A stretch of DNA of 64,000 bases from Methylobacterium sp. J-026 (GTDB lineage: Bacteria > Pseudomonadota > Alphaproteobacteria > Rhizobiales > Beijerinckiaceae). The position numbers and the translations under genes were made by a program. The stretch is from the NCBI RefSeq assembly GCF_022829585.1, contig NZ_JAKSYC010000054.1, positions 45,770-109,769 of the forward strand. Direction: 5' to 3'. The notes beneath the pieces are model-generated. The model searched no databases. It was given only the letters and a program-made list of their open reading frames with translations, and was not told where the DNA came from. The stretch's first letter is position 1; each line of letters starts with the position of its first letter. This document shows, one piece after another, positions 53,591 to 63,651 of this stretch.

Positions 53591-54637
53591 TCAGCGCTGC
53601 TCGACGCGCTCGTTGGCCAGACGCTCGGCACGGTTGCGCTCCTCGGCGGAGAGACCGGACAGCGTTTGGTCGAGCCACGCGTCGGACAGCCCCTGGCCCG
53701 CCGCGGCGAGGTTCCAGGCCGCCGCCTCCACGGTGTTCTTCGCGACGCCGCGCCCGACTGCGTAGAGCCGCGCGATGCGATTTTGCGCGATGGCGTTCCC
53801 CCGCGAGGCCGCGTGCAGGAAGTAGCGGGCGGCCGAGCGCTCGTCCTTGGTCACGCCGGTCCCGTTGAACAGCAGGATGGCGTACTCGATCTCGCTGGCG
53901 AGATCGCCGTTGTCGGCGCCGCGCCGGAACCAGGCCGCCGCCTTGCTGGGATCCTTCGGCACGCCGCGCCCCTGCAGGTAGAGCACGCCGAGATCGTGCT
54001 GAGCCGGCCCGATCTCGGCATCGGCAGCCTTGCGAAACTGCGCGACCGCGGCGGACTCGTCGGCCGCGGACCCCGTGCCGATCAGGATCAGGCCGAGATT
54101 GTACGCCGCTGTGGGCGAGCCCTGGGCGGTGGCCTGTTCCAGCCAGTGGCGGCCCGCCTTGATGTCCTTGGGCATGCCGCGCCCGTCGAGGGCCATCAGA
54201 CCGAGGGACGACATGGCGGCGGCGTCGTTTTGAGCCGCGGCGACCTTGTACCACTCGGCCGCCTTGACCGGATCCTGCTTCACGCCGAGGCCCTGATTGT
54301 ACAACTCGCCGAGGAGCGTCATCGCGGCGGCATCCTTGGGATTCGCCTCGATGCGCTTGGTCGCCTCCCGGAAGGCGGTCACGTATTGCCCACGCTGATA
54401 CGCCCCGTAGGCGAAATCCGGCGGCTGGCCATTGGACGGCGGTACGGCACCCCGTGTGTAATTCGGCGTGTACGGGCTCGGCAGCTCCGGCATCGCCTTC
54501 TGGCCGGGCGTGGCGCCGGACGATCCGGGCAGCGGCGTGGCGCTCTTCGATGGGTCGGTCGGCCCCGCGGCTGCCCAGGCCGGCAGCGCCGCCAGCGCGA
54601 CGGCGAGGGCCATCGCCGGACCTGTCACCCGCCTCAT
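53591..54637 (-). CDS. Sel1-repeat secreted protein
   Basis: A 348-residue exported protein with a signal peptide (MALAVALAALPAWAAA), a Pro-rich linker and six or more Sel1/TPR-like repeats (AMTLLGELYNQGLGVKQD, AMSSLGLMALDGRGMPKD, AAYNLGLILIGTG, AQHDLGVLYLQGRGVPKD, EYAILLFNGTGVTKD, AQNRIARLYAVGRGVAKN). Sel1 proteins scaffold periplasmic or surface complexes. The ATG at 54637 is chosen because the signal peptide follows; upstream frame is not conserved. It overlaps the ThiE-like stop by four bases. Confidence 0.92.
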   Translation of the reverse strand: MRRVTGPAMALAVALAALPAWAAAGPTDPSKSATPLPGSSGATPGQKAMPELPSPYTPNYTRGAVPPSNGQPPDFAYGAYQRGQYVTAFREATKRIEANPKDAAAMTLLGELYNQGLGVKQDPVKAAEWYKVAAAQNDAAAMSSLGLMALDGRGMPKDIKAGRHWLEQATAQGSPTAAYNLGLILIGTGSAADESAAVAQFRKAADAEIGPAQHDLGVLYLQGRGVPKDPSKAAAWFRRGADNGDLASEIEYAILLFNGTGVTKDERSAARYFLHAASRGNAIAQNRIARLYAVGRGVAKNTVEAAAWNLAAAGQGLSDAWLDQTLSGLSAEERNRAERLANERVEQR

Positions 54638-55281
54638 TGCGCGGGCGCCTGCTGGAGCGCCTGCCGCGCGCGGCCGACGAAAGTGGCGTCTTGCAGCCAG
54701 AGCCCGCTCTCGAGCCCGACGAACTCCGCCCCCGTGGCCGATAGCGGACCGATCGCGTCGGCGTTCGCCGCCACGGCGATGCACGGTGTCTCGAAGATCT
54801 CCGCCCACCAGGAGACGCGCGCCAGTACCGTTTCCGGGTCTGGCGCGACGCCGTCCGGATAGAGCCCGCCGAACATCAGGTAATCGACGCCCGCCTCGCC
54901 GGCCTCCATGGCGCCGTGCTTGGTCTCGAGGCCCCCGGCGCCCAGGATCCGCCCGTCGCGCAGCCGATCCCGCAACGCCTTGAGGTCCCGGGGTTTGTCA
55001 ACGTGGATGCCGTCGGCGCCCCCGCGGATCGCCACCGCGGCGAGATCGCCGGTGAAGCCCGGACAGGCCACCACCAGGGCGGCCCCGTTTTCCTGCGCCA
55101 CCGGCGCGACCTGCTTGACGCGGGCGGTCAGCCCGCGCTCGTCGCCGGAGGCGAGCCGCAGGATCACGGCGGCGACGTCGCCGGCCCCGCAGGCCGCCTT
55201 CAGGGCCGACACGAATTCGTCCATGCCGTCGGCGTCGAGGCCGTGTGGCCCGAGGAGGGCGAGACGCGAAAGATTGCTCAT
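54634..55281 (-). CDS. Thiamine phosphate synthase-like TIM-barrel protein
   Basis: A 215-residue protein of the ThiE/TenI fold. It shows LKAACGAGDVAAVILRL, GAALVVACPGFTGDLAAVAIRGGADGIHVDKP, RDGRILGAGGLETKHGAMEAGEAGVDYLMFGGLYPDG and PCIAVAANADAIGPLSATGAEFVGLESGL. The phosphate-binding segments are recognisable but several substrate residues of true ThiE are not clear, so it may be a non-canonical paralogue. It is placed between fba and a Sel1 protein, away from thi genes, which argues for a different substrate. Confidence 0.72.
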   Translation of the reverse strand: MSNLSRLALLGPHGLDADGMDEFVSALKAACGAGDVAAVILRLASGDERGLTARVKQVAPVAQENGAALVVACPGFTGDLAAVAIRGGADGIHVDKPRDLKALRDRLRDGRILGAGGLETKHGAMEAGEAGVDYLMFGGLYPDGVAPDPETVLARVSWWAEIFETPCIAVAANADAIGPLSATGAEFVGLESGLWLQDATFVGRARQALQQAPAQ

Positions 55282-55300
55282 GGCGAGGATCTGAGCGCTC

Positions 55301-56371
55301 TCAGCGGGCGCCGATCTTCGGATCCAGGGCGCCGCTGGCATAGCGCTTGGCCATCTCGGCGACCGAGATCGGCCGGATCTTCGCGCCCTGGCCGGCGGTG
55401 CCGAATTCCTCGAAGCGCTGTTTGCACAGCTTCGTCATCGCCTCCATGGCGGGCTTCAGATACTTGCGCGGATCGAACTCGGACGGGTTCTCGGTGAGCA
55501 CCTTCCGGATCTGGCCGGTCATCGCCATGCGGTTGTCGGTGTCGATGTTGATCTTGCGCACGCCGTGCTTGATGCCGCGCTGGATCTCCTCGACCGGGAC
55601 GCCCCAGGTCGGCTTCATCTGGCCGCCGTGCTGGTTGATGATGTCCTGCAGATCCTGCGGGACCGAGGACGAGCCGTGCATCACGAGGTGTGTGTTCGGC
55701 AGGCGGCGGTGGATCTCCTCGATCACGTTCATCGCCAGCACGTCGCCATCGGGCTGGCGGGTGAACTTGTAGGCGCCGTGGCTCGTGCCCATCGCCACCG
55801 CCAGCGCGTCGACCTGGGTCGCCTCGACGAACTTCACCGCCTCGTCCGGATCGGTCAGGAGCTGGTCGTGGCTGAGCGTGCCCTCGGCACCGTGACCGTC
55901 CTCGGCCTCGCCCTGGCCGCTCTCCAGGGAGCCGAGCACGCCCAACTCGCCCTCCACCGAGACGCCGGCCCAATGGGCCATCTTGGTGACGTTGCGGGTG
56001 ATCTCGACGTTGTAGTTGTAGTCGGCCGGGGTCTTGCCGTCGGCCTTCAGGGACCCGTCCATCATCACCGAGGTGAAGCCGTACTGGATCGCGGTGGCGC
56101 AGGTGGCTTCGTTGTTGCCGTGGTCGAGATGCATGCAGACCGGGATGTGCGGGTAGATCTCGACGAGGCCGTCGATCAGCTTGGCCAGCACCACGTCGTT
56201 GGCATAGGCGCGGGCGCCGCGGCTGGCCTGGAGGATCACGGGGGAATCCGTGGCATCGGCCGCCGCCATGATGGCGAGACCCTGCTCCATGTTGTTCAGG
56301 TTGAAGGCCGGCACGCCGTACTCGTACTCAGCGGCGTGATCGAGGAGCTGCCGGAGGGTGATGCGTGCCAT
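55301..56371 (-). CDS. fba: Class II fructose-bisphosphate aldolase
   Basis: A 356-residue zinc aldolase of class II (CbbA/FbaA type). It shows [36 protein letters not shown] (zinc histidine), [56 protein letters not shown] and [10 protein letters not shown]. It interconverts fructose-1,6-bisphosphate with the triose phosphates. It clusters with pgk and gap on the same strand, suggesting a lower-glycolysis/CBB set. Confidence 0.96.
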   Translation of the reverse strand: MARITLRQLLDHAAEYEYGVPAFNLNNMEQGLAIMAAADATDSPVILQASRGARAYANDVVLAKLIDGLVEIYPHIPVCMHLDHGNNEATCATAIQYGFTSVMMDGSLKADGKTPADYNYNVEITRNVTKMAHWAGVSVEGELGVLGSLESGQGEAEDGHGAEGTLSHDQLLTDPDEAVKFVEATQVDALAVAMGTSHGAYKFTRQPDGDVLAMNVIEEIHRRLPNTHLVMHGSSSVPQDLQDIINQHGGQMKPTWGVPVEEIQRGIKHGVRKINIDTDNRMAMTGQIRKVLTENPSEFDPRKYLKPAMEAMTKLCKQRFEEFGTAGQGAKIRPISVAEMAKRYASGALDPKIGAR

Positions 56372-56525
56372 CGTGACTGTCTTCCCGTTTGCCGTTTGGT
56401 GGTGTGCTCGATCGCCGACGGCGACTTCAAGATCTCAGGGCGCTCTTATCGTATCGCGCATCCGAGAGCTTCGCTTCTGAATGCTGACGGATGTCGCGAA
56501 CGGCGTGTTCGGTCCGCGCCACCCC

Positions 56526-56792
56526 TCAGCTGGCGCGGGTCTCGAGAGCCGCGACGCGCTCCTCGACCTCGCTGACCCGCGCGGCGAAATCGCCGGCCGT
56601 GGCACGCATCATCAGGGGCATGCCGGCTGCGTTGCGCCGGTCGTTGCGCAGGCCTGCCTCCAAGCCCTCCCTGCGCGTCTCGCAATTCCCCATCCGCGTC
56701 TCGAGCCTATCGGAACGGACCGGCACCTGGGCGAGGCTCGCCTGGATGCCCGTCAGGATCTCGAACGTCGCGCTTTCGACGGTGTCACGCAT
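56526..56792 (-). CDS. Small coiled-coil protein of unknown function
   Basis: An 88-residue cytosolic protein predicted all-helical: ATFEILTGIQASLAQVP, RSDRLETRMGNCETRREGLEAGLRNDRRNA, and the heptad-like C-terminus RVSEVEERVAALETRA. Similar short coiled-coil proteins are common beside metabolic genes in methylobacteria. A single ATG start. It lies between pgk and fba on the same strand. Confidence 0.6.
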   Translation of the reverse strand: MRDTVESATFEILTGIQASLAQVPVRSDRLETRMGNCETRREGLEAGLRNDRRNAAGMPLMMRATAGDFAARVSEVEERVAALETRAS

Positions 56793-56871
56793 CGACTCGC
56801 CCCCACGCTGGCCACGGGCGCTATCATAGATATGGCGGGCGCCGCGGAGTAGGAGAGCACCGCCGCCGCGC

Positions 56872-58074
56872 TCAGCCCGTCACTCGAAGCGCCTCGACGC
56901 CGGGGAGCGCCTTGCCCTCCAGCCATTCGAGGAAAGCCCCGCCCGCCGTCGACACGTAGGTGAAGTCGCCGGCCACGCCCGCATGGTTGAGCGCCGCGAC
57001 CGTGTCGCCGCCGCCGGCCACCGAGACCAGTTGCCCGGCCTTCGTGCGTGCCGCGGCATGCCGGGCGGCGGCCACCGTGGCGGCGTCGAAGGGCGCGAGT
57101 TCGAAGGCCCCGAGCGGACCGTTCCAGACCAGGGTCTTGGCCTCGTCGATGGCGGCGTCGATCTCCGCGACCGAGCGCGGGCCGGCATCGAGGATCATGC
57201 TGGACTCCGGCACCGCATCAACCGGGACGGTCTCGTGCGGGGCCTGGGCCTTGAATTCGGTGGCCGCGACGGCATCCACCGGCAGGATGATCCGGCAGCC
57301 GGCCTTGTCCGCCGCCGCCAGGATGCGATGGGCGGTCTCGGCGAGGTCCTTCTCGCACAGGGACTTGCCCACGGCCTTGCCCTGCGCATGCAGGAAGGTG
57401 TTGGCCATGCCGCCGCCGATCACCAGCATGTCGACCTTGGCGACGAGGTTTTCCAGAAGATCGATCTTGGACGACACCTTGGCGCCGCCGACCAGCGCGA
57501 TCACCGGCCGCTGCGGCGATTCCAGGCCCTTGGTCAGGGCTTCGAGCTCGGCCTGCATCTCGCGGCCGGCATAGGCCGGGAGGCGGTGCGCCAGCCCCTC
57601 GGTCGAGGCGTGCGCGCGATGCGCCGCCGAGAAGGCCTCGTTGACGTAGACGTCGCCGTTCGCCGCCAGCGCATCCGCGAAGGCCGGGTCGTTCTTCTCC
57701 TCGCCGGCATGGTAGCGGGTGTTCTCCAGGAGCAGCACGTCGCCGTCCTGCAGGTCCGACACCGCCTTCGCGGCCGCCTCGCCGATGCAGTCGGACGCGA
57801 ACGCGACCTTCCGCCCGAGGGCCGCGCCGAGCGCCGGCACAACCGGCTCCAGGGAATCCTTCGGCTCGCGCTTGCCCTTCGGCCGGCCGAAATGGGCGAG
57901 CAGGATCACCTTGGCGCCCTGTTCGGCGACTTCGCGGATCGTCGGAGCCACGCGCTCGATCCGGGTCGCGTCGGTGACGCGCCCGTTCTCCATGGGCACG
58001 TTCAGGTCGACGCGCATCAGGACCCGCTTGCCCCTCAGGGAGCCGGCATCGTCGAGGGTGCGGAAGGCGCTCAT
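56872..58074 (-). CDS. pgk: Phosphoglycerate kinase
   Basis: A 400-residue enzyme of glycolysis/CBB. It shows [114 protein letters not shown] and the nucleotide loop [13 protein letters not shown]. It is complete. It lies between gap (with one coiled-coil gene) and fba. Confidence 0.97.
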   Translation of the reverse strand: MSAFRTLDDAGSLRGKRVLMRVDLNVPMENGRVTDATRIERVAPTIREVAEQGAKVILLAHFGRPKGKREPKDSLEPVVPALGAALGRKVAFASDCIGEAAAKAVSDLQDGDVLLLENTRYHAGEEKNDPAFADALAANGDVYVNEAFSAAHRAHASTEGLAHRLPAYAGREMQAELEALTKGLESPQRPVIALVGGAKVSSKIDLLENLVAKVDMLVIGGGMANTFLHAQGKAVGKSLCEKDLAETAHRILAAADKAGCRIILPVDAVAATEFKAQAPHETVPVDAVPESSMILDAGPRSVAEIDAAIDEAKTLVWNGPLGAFELAPFDAATVAAARHAAARTKAGQLVSVAGGGDTVAALNHAGVAGDFTYVSTAGGAFLEWLEGKALPGVEALRVTG

Positions 58075-58098
58075 GCGGTCCTGTTTCGGTGGATGGGG

Positions 58099-58554
58099 TT
58101 ACTGGACGGTCGTCCCGATCTGGGCGCGCTGCTGCAGCAGGCGGTCGAGGTTCAGCCGCTGCACGGCGATCATCAGCGCGACGGTCAAAATCGCGGTGAT
58201 CACCGCGGTGAGGACCAGCGCACCGGTCCCCGGCAGGCGCCGGGTCCGCTCGGCGAGCCCCCGCATCTCCGTGCGCAGGGCCGCCAGGTCGGATTGCCGC
58301 GCGGCCTCGTTCATCCGGCTGGAGGCGTTCTCGACCTTATCCTCGACGCGCGACAGGAGCGCCTCGGAGCGGGCGTACTTGTCCTCGATCCGGGAGCATT
58401 TGTCCTCGATCCGGGCGAGCTGATCGAAGAGCTGGTTGGCCGGAAGCGCCTGCGACGGTGCGGGCGTGGCGGCTACGGCGGGCGGCGGCGCCGGCCTCGG
58501 GGCAGGCGGCACGGCATTCGGCCCGCTCGACGGACCCTGCGAAGCGTCGGTCAT
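58099..58554 (-). CDS. Membrane protein with coiled-coil, between gap and pgk
   Basis: A 151-residue protein. The N-terminal 35 residues are Pro/Ala-rich and disordered, then a helical coiled-coil (QLFDQLARIEDKCSRIEDKY, LLSRVEDKVENASSRMNEAA), then one membrane segment (GALVLTAVITAILTVALMIAVQRL) near residues 110-135. The coiled coil faces the cytosol. The function is unknown; its place between gap and pgk suggests a membrane anchor or regulator for these enzymes, a guess. It carries an internal 21-bp duplication. Confidence 0.7.
   Translation of the reverse strand: MTDASQGPSSGPNAVPPAPRPAPPPAVAATPAPSQALPANQLFDQLARIEDKCSRIEDKYARSEALLSRVEDKVENASSRMNEAARQSDLAALRTEMRGLAERTRRLPGTGALVLTAVITAILTVALMIAVQRLNLDRLLQQRAQIGTTVQ
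58379..58415 (-). repeat. 21-bp duplication encoding a heptad in the gap-pgk coiled-coil gene
   Basis: The 16-mer ttgtcctcgatccggg occurs at 58379-58394 and again at 58400-58415, period 21 bp. On the coding strand this gives two copies of the heptad RIEDKxx, so a 21-bp unit duplicated within the coiled coil. Confidence 0.75.
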
Positions 58555-58644
58555 CCCTGGAGAGTCCCCGGTTCGAGGTGAGACCGCCCGATCGGGCGGG
58601 CGGCCGCCGTCCTGTCATGGGACGACGGCCGCCCGCAAGCCGCC

Positions 58645-59649
58645 TCAGAGGAGTTTGGCCATCGCCACGGCGGTGTCTGCCATGCGGTTCGAGAAGCCCC
58701 ACTCGTTGTCGTACCACGACAGGATGCGCACGAAGGTGCCGTCCATGACCTTGGTCTGGTCGAGGTGGAAGGTCGACGAATGCGGATCGTGGTTGAAGTC
58801 GATCGAGACGTTCGGCCGGTCGGTGACGCCGAGCACGCCCTTGAGCGGGCCTGCGGCGGCGGCCTTGATCGCGTCGTTGATCTCCTGGACCGAGGTCGCG
58901 CGCTTGGCCGTGAACACGAGGTCCACCGCCGAGACGTTCGGGGTCGGCACGCGGATCGCGGTCCCGTCGAGCTTGCCCTTCAGCTCCGGCAGCACGAGGC
59001 CCACGGCCTTGGCGGCGCCGGTCGAGGTCGGGATCATCGAGAGCGCGGCGGCACGGCCCCGATAGAGATCCTTGTGCATCTGATCCAGCGACGGCTGGTC
59101 GTTGGTGTAGGAGTGGATCGTGGTCATGAAGCCACGCTCGATGCCCACCGCCGCGTCCAGAACCTGGGCGACGGGCGCCAGGCAGTTGGTGGTGCAGGAG
59201 GCGTTCGACACGACGAGATGCTCGGCCGTGAGCTTGTCGTGGTTGACGCCGTAGACCACCGTCAGGTCGGCGCCGTCGGCGGGGGCGGAGACGAGGACGC
59301 GCTTGGCGCCGGCGTCGAGGTGGGCCTTGGCCTTGTCCTTCGAGGTGAAGATGCCGGTGCATTCCAGCGCGATGTCGACGCCCAGATCCCGGTGCGGCAG
59401 CTCGGCCGGGTTGCGCACCGCCGTCACCTTGATCCGCTTGCCGTTGACCACCAGGAACTCGCCGTCGACCGCGACCTCGCCCGGGAACCGGCCGTGGACG
59501 GAATCGAAGCGGAGCAGGTGGGCGTTGGTCTCCACCGGGCCGAGATCGTTGATCGCCACGACCTCGATGTCCGTGCGGCCGGCTTCCGCAATCGCCCGCA
59601 GGACGTTGCGGCCGATGCGTCCGAACCCGTTGATGGCAACCTTCGTCAC
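58645..59649 (-). CDS. gap: Glyceraldehyde-3-phosphate dehydrogenase
   Basis: A 334-residue NAD(P)-dependent enzyme: [40 protein letters not shown], the catalytic [73 protein letters not shown] and [16 protein letters not shown]. It supplies 1,3-bisphosphoglycerate for pgk or runs in reverse. It is divergent from the DUF4164-zapA genes. Confidence 0.97.
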   Translation of the reverse strand: MTKVAINGFGRIGRNVLRAIAEAGRTDIEVVAINDLGPVETNAHLLRFDSVHGRFPGEVAVDGEFLVVNGKRIKVTAVRNPAELPHRDLGVDIALECTGIFTSKDKAKAHLDAGAKRVLVSAPADGADLTVVYGVNHDKLTAEHLVVSNASCTTNCLAPVAQVLDAAVGIERGFMTTIHSYTNDQPSLDQMHKDLYRGRAAALSMIPTSTGAAKAVGLVLPELKGKLDGTAIRVPTPNVSAVDLVFTAKRATSVQEINDAIKAAAAGPLKGVLGVTDRPNVSIDFNHDPHSSTFHLDQTKVMDGTFVRILSWYDNEWGFSNRMADTAVAMAKLL

Positions 59650-60092
59650 GGCGTCACTCCTTCACCTGATGCGGCTCCCACCGCGCCTCACTAACCATGG
59701 GCGCGGCCCGCGGGGGATCTCGGTTCCCCGCCTCCGTGCCGTCCCAGCCGGGCGGATCTGGGCGTGCGGGTTTGAACCAGCGATGAACCGGGCCGGGAGA
59801 GGCCGGGCTTCGCCGCCCGCGATCGTCGGAGCGCACGGTGCCTCGGGACTGTCTCGGACCGACGATCCGGCATGTCTCGCGCGGTCCTTTTCGGGAGCGC
59901 GCGGCTGTCTAACATGGCACCCCGACCTGTCAAACGCGCGGCCGTGACAAAGACCTTCGATCCACCGACGAATAAACAGGGTTCTTCGGGCTCGACTGGC
60001 CGGGCCGGGGGATCCCGGGCTCGGACGTTACTTTGCGCTGGAATTCCGGCGGCATTCGACGGAAAGCTTCGGGTCGGAACGGACGAAAGACC
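59650..60092. other. Divergent intergenic region between gap and DUF4164
   Basis: About 443 bases between two divergent genes, so it should contain both promoters. No protein, RNA gene, tandem repeat or clear operator was recognised. The part nearest DUF4164 has AT-richer stretches (for example around 59940-59990), where a promoter is most likely. Confidence 0.55.
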
Positions 60093-60377
60093 ATGGCCGA
60101 CGGGACCGAAACCAGCGTAATCGACGAGGCGCTCGCCCGGCTGGAAGCAGCCGTGAACCGCATGGATGCCGTCGTTCAGCACCGGCTGGCCACCGCCGCC
60201 CAGCCGGACGACCGGGATGCCGAACTCGCCCTGATGGACGAGGATCGGGCTCGCCTCGCCGCCGCCCTCGACGCGGCGAGCGCCCGGCTCGCGCAGGTCA
60301 CCGCCACGACCGGCGCGGTCGGGCACCGCCTCGACCGGGCGATCGAGACCGTCCAGGATGTCCTCGGGCGATCCTGA
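60093..60377 (+). CDS. DUF4164 domain-containing coiled-coil protein
   Basis: A 94-residue coiled-coil protein: VIDEALARLEAAVNRMDAVV, LALMDEDRARLAAALDAASARLAQV, HRLDRAIETVQDVLGRS. It matches DUF4164, a short helical family that lies just before zapA in Rhizobiales and may assist cell division. It lies 41 bases before zapA on the same strand. Confidence 0.85.
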   Translation: MADGTETSVIDEALARLEAAVNRMDAVVQHRLATAAQPDDRDAELALMDEDRARLAAALDAASARLAQVTATTGAVGHRLDRAIETVQDVLGRS

Positions 60378-60418
60378 TCCGGCGTCCGCGCCATCCGGAA
60401 CGCCGATCGGAGCCGCCC

Positions 60419-60790
60419 GTGCCGCAGATCAACGTGACCATCGACGGCCGCACCTACCGCATGGCCTGCGGGGAGGGCGAGGAAGCCCATCTCACCGGGC
60501 TCGCCGAAACGCTCGACGGGCGCATCGGCGCAATGCGCAAGGATTTCGGCGCCATCGGCGACATGCGGCTGCAGGTGATGGCGGCGCTGACGATCGCGGA
60601 CGAACTGGCGGAGCTGCGCGGGCGGCTCGCCGCGCTGGAGACGGAAGCGGCCGCGTTGCGCATCGCCGCCGAGGCCGCCGAGCGGGGGAGGGCGACCGAT
60701 GCGGAGCGGGCCGCGGCGGGGATCGGCCGCGCGGCCGAACGGATCGGGAAGCTCGCGGAGGCTCTCGGGGGATCCGCGCCGCGGGGCTGA
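60419..60790 (+). CDS. zapA: Cell division protein ZapA
   Basis: A 123-residue ZapA. The N-terminal beta domain is PQINVTIDGRTYRMACGEGEEAHLTGLAETLDGRI, followed by the long helix (DMRLQVMAALTIADELAELRGRL) typical of the dimer/tetramer that crosslinks FtsZ. The GTG start follows DUF4164. No gene is seen in the 365 bases downstream. Confidence 0.93.
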   Translation: MPQINVTIDGRTYRMACGEGEEAHLTGLAETLDGRIGAMRKDFGAIGDMRLQVMAALTIADELAELRGRLAALETEAAALRIAAEAAERGRATDAERAAAGIGRAAERIGKLAEALGGSAPRG

Positions 60791-61155
60791 GGGTCAAGAG
60801 CGGGCACGCCGCCGCGGAGGACCTGACGCCGGCTGCCGATTGCCGGCTGACCGCCGATCCATCGCGGCTCCGACCGGCGCGATGCCGTCTCGTCCGAGCG
60901 CGTCTCACGCCCGCGCCGGCGCAGAGATCAAGCGTGGCGGCGGATCGGATTGTCATCCCGGGCCGCCGCAGCGCCGAGGAGACCGTCGCGGCCTTCCTCC
61001 GCGGCCCGGATTGCGGTCGGTGACGGTGAAACGATCGGTGGGCCGCCAGACCGTCGCCGATCATCCCGGTCTCCAGCGCCACGAGGCGATCCTGATCGTT
61101 CCGGGTTCTGGCCGCGCGTCGATCCGGGTCGGCTCGCGCCGGCCGAGCCCGGCTT
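60791..61155. other. Convergent intergenic region after zapA
   Basis: 365 bases between zapA and the convergent universal stress gene. A 6S RNA is often encoded near zapA in bacteria, so this was read for a long imperfect hairpin with a central bubble. No convincing 6S structure or conserved RNA was found, and no protein was recognised. Confidence 0.5.
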
Positions 61156-61968
61156 TCAGTGCGCCATCAGGCAGCATATGGGCGCGGTGTTCAGGACGTC
61201 CCGCGTCGCGCCGCCGAAGGCCCACTCGCGCAGTCGGGAATGGCCGTAGGCGCCCATGACGATGAGATCGGCCTCCTGCTGGCGGGCGAACCGAAGGATC
61301 TCGGCACCGTCGCTCGCGGCAGCGCTCAGCAGGTGGGTGGTCGCCGGGGCGCCGTGGCGCGCCAGATGTGCGGTGACGTCCTGCGCGCCCTCCGAGCGGG
61401 CGCAGTCGCCCACGGAGGCGACGAAGACCTGTTCGGCGGACCGGATGAAGGGGAGCGCCCCCGAGACGGCGCGGCGGGCTTCGGACGTATCCTTCCAGGC
61501 CACGACGATGCGGCGCGCCGGAAGGTCGGCCACGTCGGGCGGTACCACCAGGACCGGTCGGGCCGCCTCCATCAGAACGGGCCCCGGCAGGATGCCCAGG
61601 GGGCCGGGGTCGAGATCGGTCGGGTCGGACCTGCCGAGCACCAGCAGATCCGCGGCCCGCGCCTGTTCGACGAGGTAGGCGAGCGGGCTGTCGACACCCC
61701 CGCGCCACGCCGTACGGGGCGCTTCCCCGGCGGAGCGGGCGAACAACCCCTGAGCCCGTTCCAGCTCGCGCTGAATCTCGCCCCTGGCGCGCTCGTATTG
61801 AGCGTGCGCATCGCGGACATCGTGGGCGAAGAGCGGCACCGGCGCATCGGCCGCGGCGACCCCCGTCAGCAGCGCGTCGAAGCGGTGAGCCAGACCGGCG
61901 GCGACGCGCACGCGATCCGGCGCGCCCTCGGCGAAGTCGACGGAGACCAGGATGTTGGCGTAGGTCAT
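61156..61968 (-). CDS. Tandem universal stress protein (UspA family)
   Basis: A 270-residue protein with two Usp domains. Domain 1 (about 1-140): MTYANILVSVDFAEGAPDRVRVAAGLAHRF, ADLLVLGRSDP. Domain 2 (about 150-270): RRIVVAWKDTSEARRAVSGALPFI, QEADLIVMGAYGHSRLREWAFGGATRDVL, the ATP-binding GxxGxxxxxxxxxGxxxx motif. The first domain's ATP motif looks degenerate. The family raises survival under stress. It is monocistronic, with gaps either side. Confidence 0.92.
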   Translation of the reverse strand: MTYANILVSVDFAEGAPDRVRVAAGLAHRFDALLTGVAAADAPVPLFAHDVRDAHAQYERARGEIQRELERAQGLFARSAGEAPRTAWRGGVDSPLAYLVEQARAADLLVLGRSDPTDLDPGPLGILPGPVLMEAARPVLVVPPDVADLPARRIVVAWKDTSEARRAVSGALPFIRSAEQVFVASVGDCARSEGAQDVTAHLARHGAPATTHLLSAAASDGAEILRFARQQEADLIVMGAYGHSRLREWAFGGATRDVLNTAPICCLMAH

Positions 61969-62103
61969 GGCGACCTCCTCGGGGCCCGATCCGGGCCCGG
62001 AGGAGGCAGTCTGGGCACCGTGCAGATCGCGGCCTTGATCCAGCGCAAATCTCGGGGCCGGCGTCGGGCGACGGGTCTCCGGGTCGCGACGCGGCCACGC
62101 GCC

Positions 62104-63585
62104 TCAGCGCATGACGAACGGGTTCTCCGGCGCATCGCGGCTCGTGGAGATCCAGACGCTCTTAGTCTCCAGGAACTCGCGGATCGACTCGACGCCGCTC
62201 TCGCGGCCGATGCCCGAGTGTTTCATGCCGCCGAAGGGCATCATGTAGCTGACGGCCCGGTAGGTATTCACCCAGACCGTACCGGCCCGCAGCCCCGTCG
62301 ACATGCGCATGGCCCGGCCGATATCCTGGGTCCAGACGCCGGCGGCGAGCCCGTAGATGACGTCGTTGCCGAGCCGCAGCGCCTCCGCCTCGTCCTCGAA
62401 CCCGATGATCGACAGGACCGGGCCGAACACCTCCTCCTGGGCGATCCGCATGTCGTTGGTGACGCCGATGAAGATCGTCGGCTCGACGAACTGGCCGCCG
62501 ATCACCCCGGGCCCGGAGGCCGGGTTTCCGCCGAACACGCAGCGCGCGCCCTCGCTCTTGGCGAGCGCGATGTAGTCGAGCACTTTGGCATACTGCGGCG
62601 GCGTGGTGATCGGGCCGATATGGGTGTCGGCCTGCATCGGGTCGCCGAGCTTCGCGGTTCGGGCCAGCGCGATCAGCCGCTCGACGAACGCCTCGCGGAT
62701 GCTGTTCTGCACGAGCAGCCGCGATCCGGCGATGCAGGTCTGGCCGGTGGCGGCGAAGATGCCCGAGATCGCCCCCGCGGCGGCGGCCTTCAGGTCGGCA
62801 TCGGCGAAGACGATGTTGGGCGACTTGCCGCCGAGCTCCAGGGACACGCGCTTGATCTGCCGGGCGGCCGCCTCGTAGACCTTCGCACCGGTCACGTCGG
62901 AACCCGTGAAGGTGATCTTGGCGACGTCCGGGTGCTCGACGATGGCGCTGCCGGCCTCGCCGCCGAAGCCGGTCACGACGTTGAACATCCCGTCGGGGAG
63001 CCCGGCCTCCTTGGTCAGGCGCGCGAATTCGAGCGTGCTCGCGGAGGCGAATTCAGAGGGCTTCACCACGACGGCGCAGCCCGCCGCCAGCGCCGGGGCG
63101 CATTTCCAGGCGACGAACAGGAGCGGAGAGTTCCAGGCGGTCAGGGCGCCGACCACGCCCACCGGTTCGTGCCGGGTGAACGCGAAGGTCTCCGGCTTGT
63201 CGATCGGGATCTGCGCGCCCTCGACCTTGTCGGCGAGGCCGGCATAGTACCACCACCATTCCGGCTGGTAGCGGGTCTGGCCGTACATCTCGGCGAACAG
63301 CTTGCCGTTGTCGCGGACCTCGACCTCGGCGAGGGCCTTCGCGTCGCGCTCGACGAGGTCGCCGATCCGGCGCAGAACCTTGCCCCGGGCCGAGGCGGTC
63401 ATGGTCGCCCAGGGGCCATCCCACATGGCGCGCTTGGCCGCGGCGACGGCCCGGTCGACATCGGCCCGGGACGCCCGTGGAATGCGGGCCCAGGCCTCAC
63501 CACGATAGGGATCGTTCGACTCGAACCACGCGCCCTCGACCGGGTCGACGTGCTGACCGTCGATGTAGAGCTGATAGGTCTTCAC
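62104..63585 (-). CDS. Aldehyde dehydrogenase family protein
   Basis: A 493-residue ALDH of the class with substrate-side residues unlike the ExaC gene in this window. It shows EPVGVVGALTAWNSPLLFVAWKCAPALAAGCAVVVKPS, the Glu loop [10 protein letters not shown], the catalytic cysteine in FAATGQTCIAGSRLL (near residue 286) and the C-terminal MMPFGGMKHSGIGRESG. It could use an aryl or aliphatic aldehyde; the exact substrate is not clear. It lies 66 bases upstream of the end of gmd on the same strand, perhaps in one transcript. Confidence 0.9.
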   Translation of the reverse strand: MKTYQLYIDGQHVDPVEGAWFESNDPYRGEAWARIPRASRADVDRAVAAAKRAMWDGPWATMTASARGKVLRRIGDLVERDAKALAEVEVRDNGKLFAEMYGQTRYQPEWWWYYAGLADKVEGAQIPIDKPETFAFTRHEPVGVVGALTAWNSPLLFVAWKCAPALAAGCAVVVKPSEFASASTLEFARLTKEAGLPDGMFNVVTGFGGEAGSAIVEHPDVAKITFTGSDVTGAKVYEAAARQIKRVSLELGGKSPNIVFADADLKAAAAGAISGIFAATGQTCIAGSRLLVQNSIREAFVERLIALARTAKLGDPMQADTHIGPITTPPQYAKVLDYIALAKSEGARCVFGGNPASGPGVIGGQFVEPTIFIGVTNDMRIAQEEVFGPVLSIIGFEDEAEALRLGNDVIYGLAAGVWTQDIGRAMRMSTGLRAGTVWVNTYRAVSYMMPFGGMKHSGIGRESGVESIREFLETKSVWISTSRDAPENPFVMR

Positions 63586-63651
63586 GGTGCGCGTCTCCGA
63601 TGGGACATGCGCGCGATATGGACCGGCGGGACGCCGCCGGCGAGGGCGCGT

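Noticed and set aside
60791..61155. Possible 6S RNA near zapA
   Set aside because: No long imperfect hairpin with the expected central bubble could be seen; a covariance-model search would be decisive.
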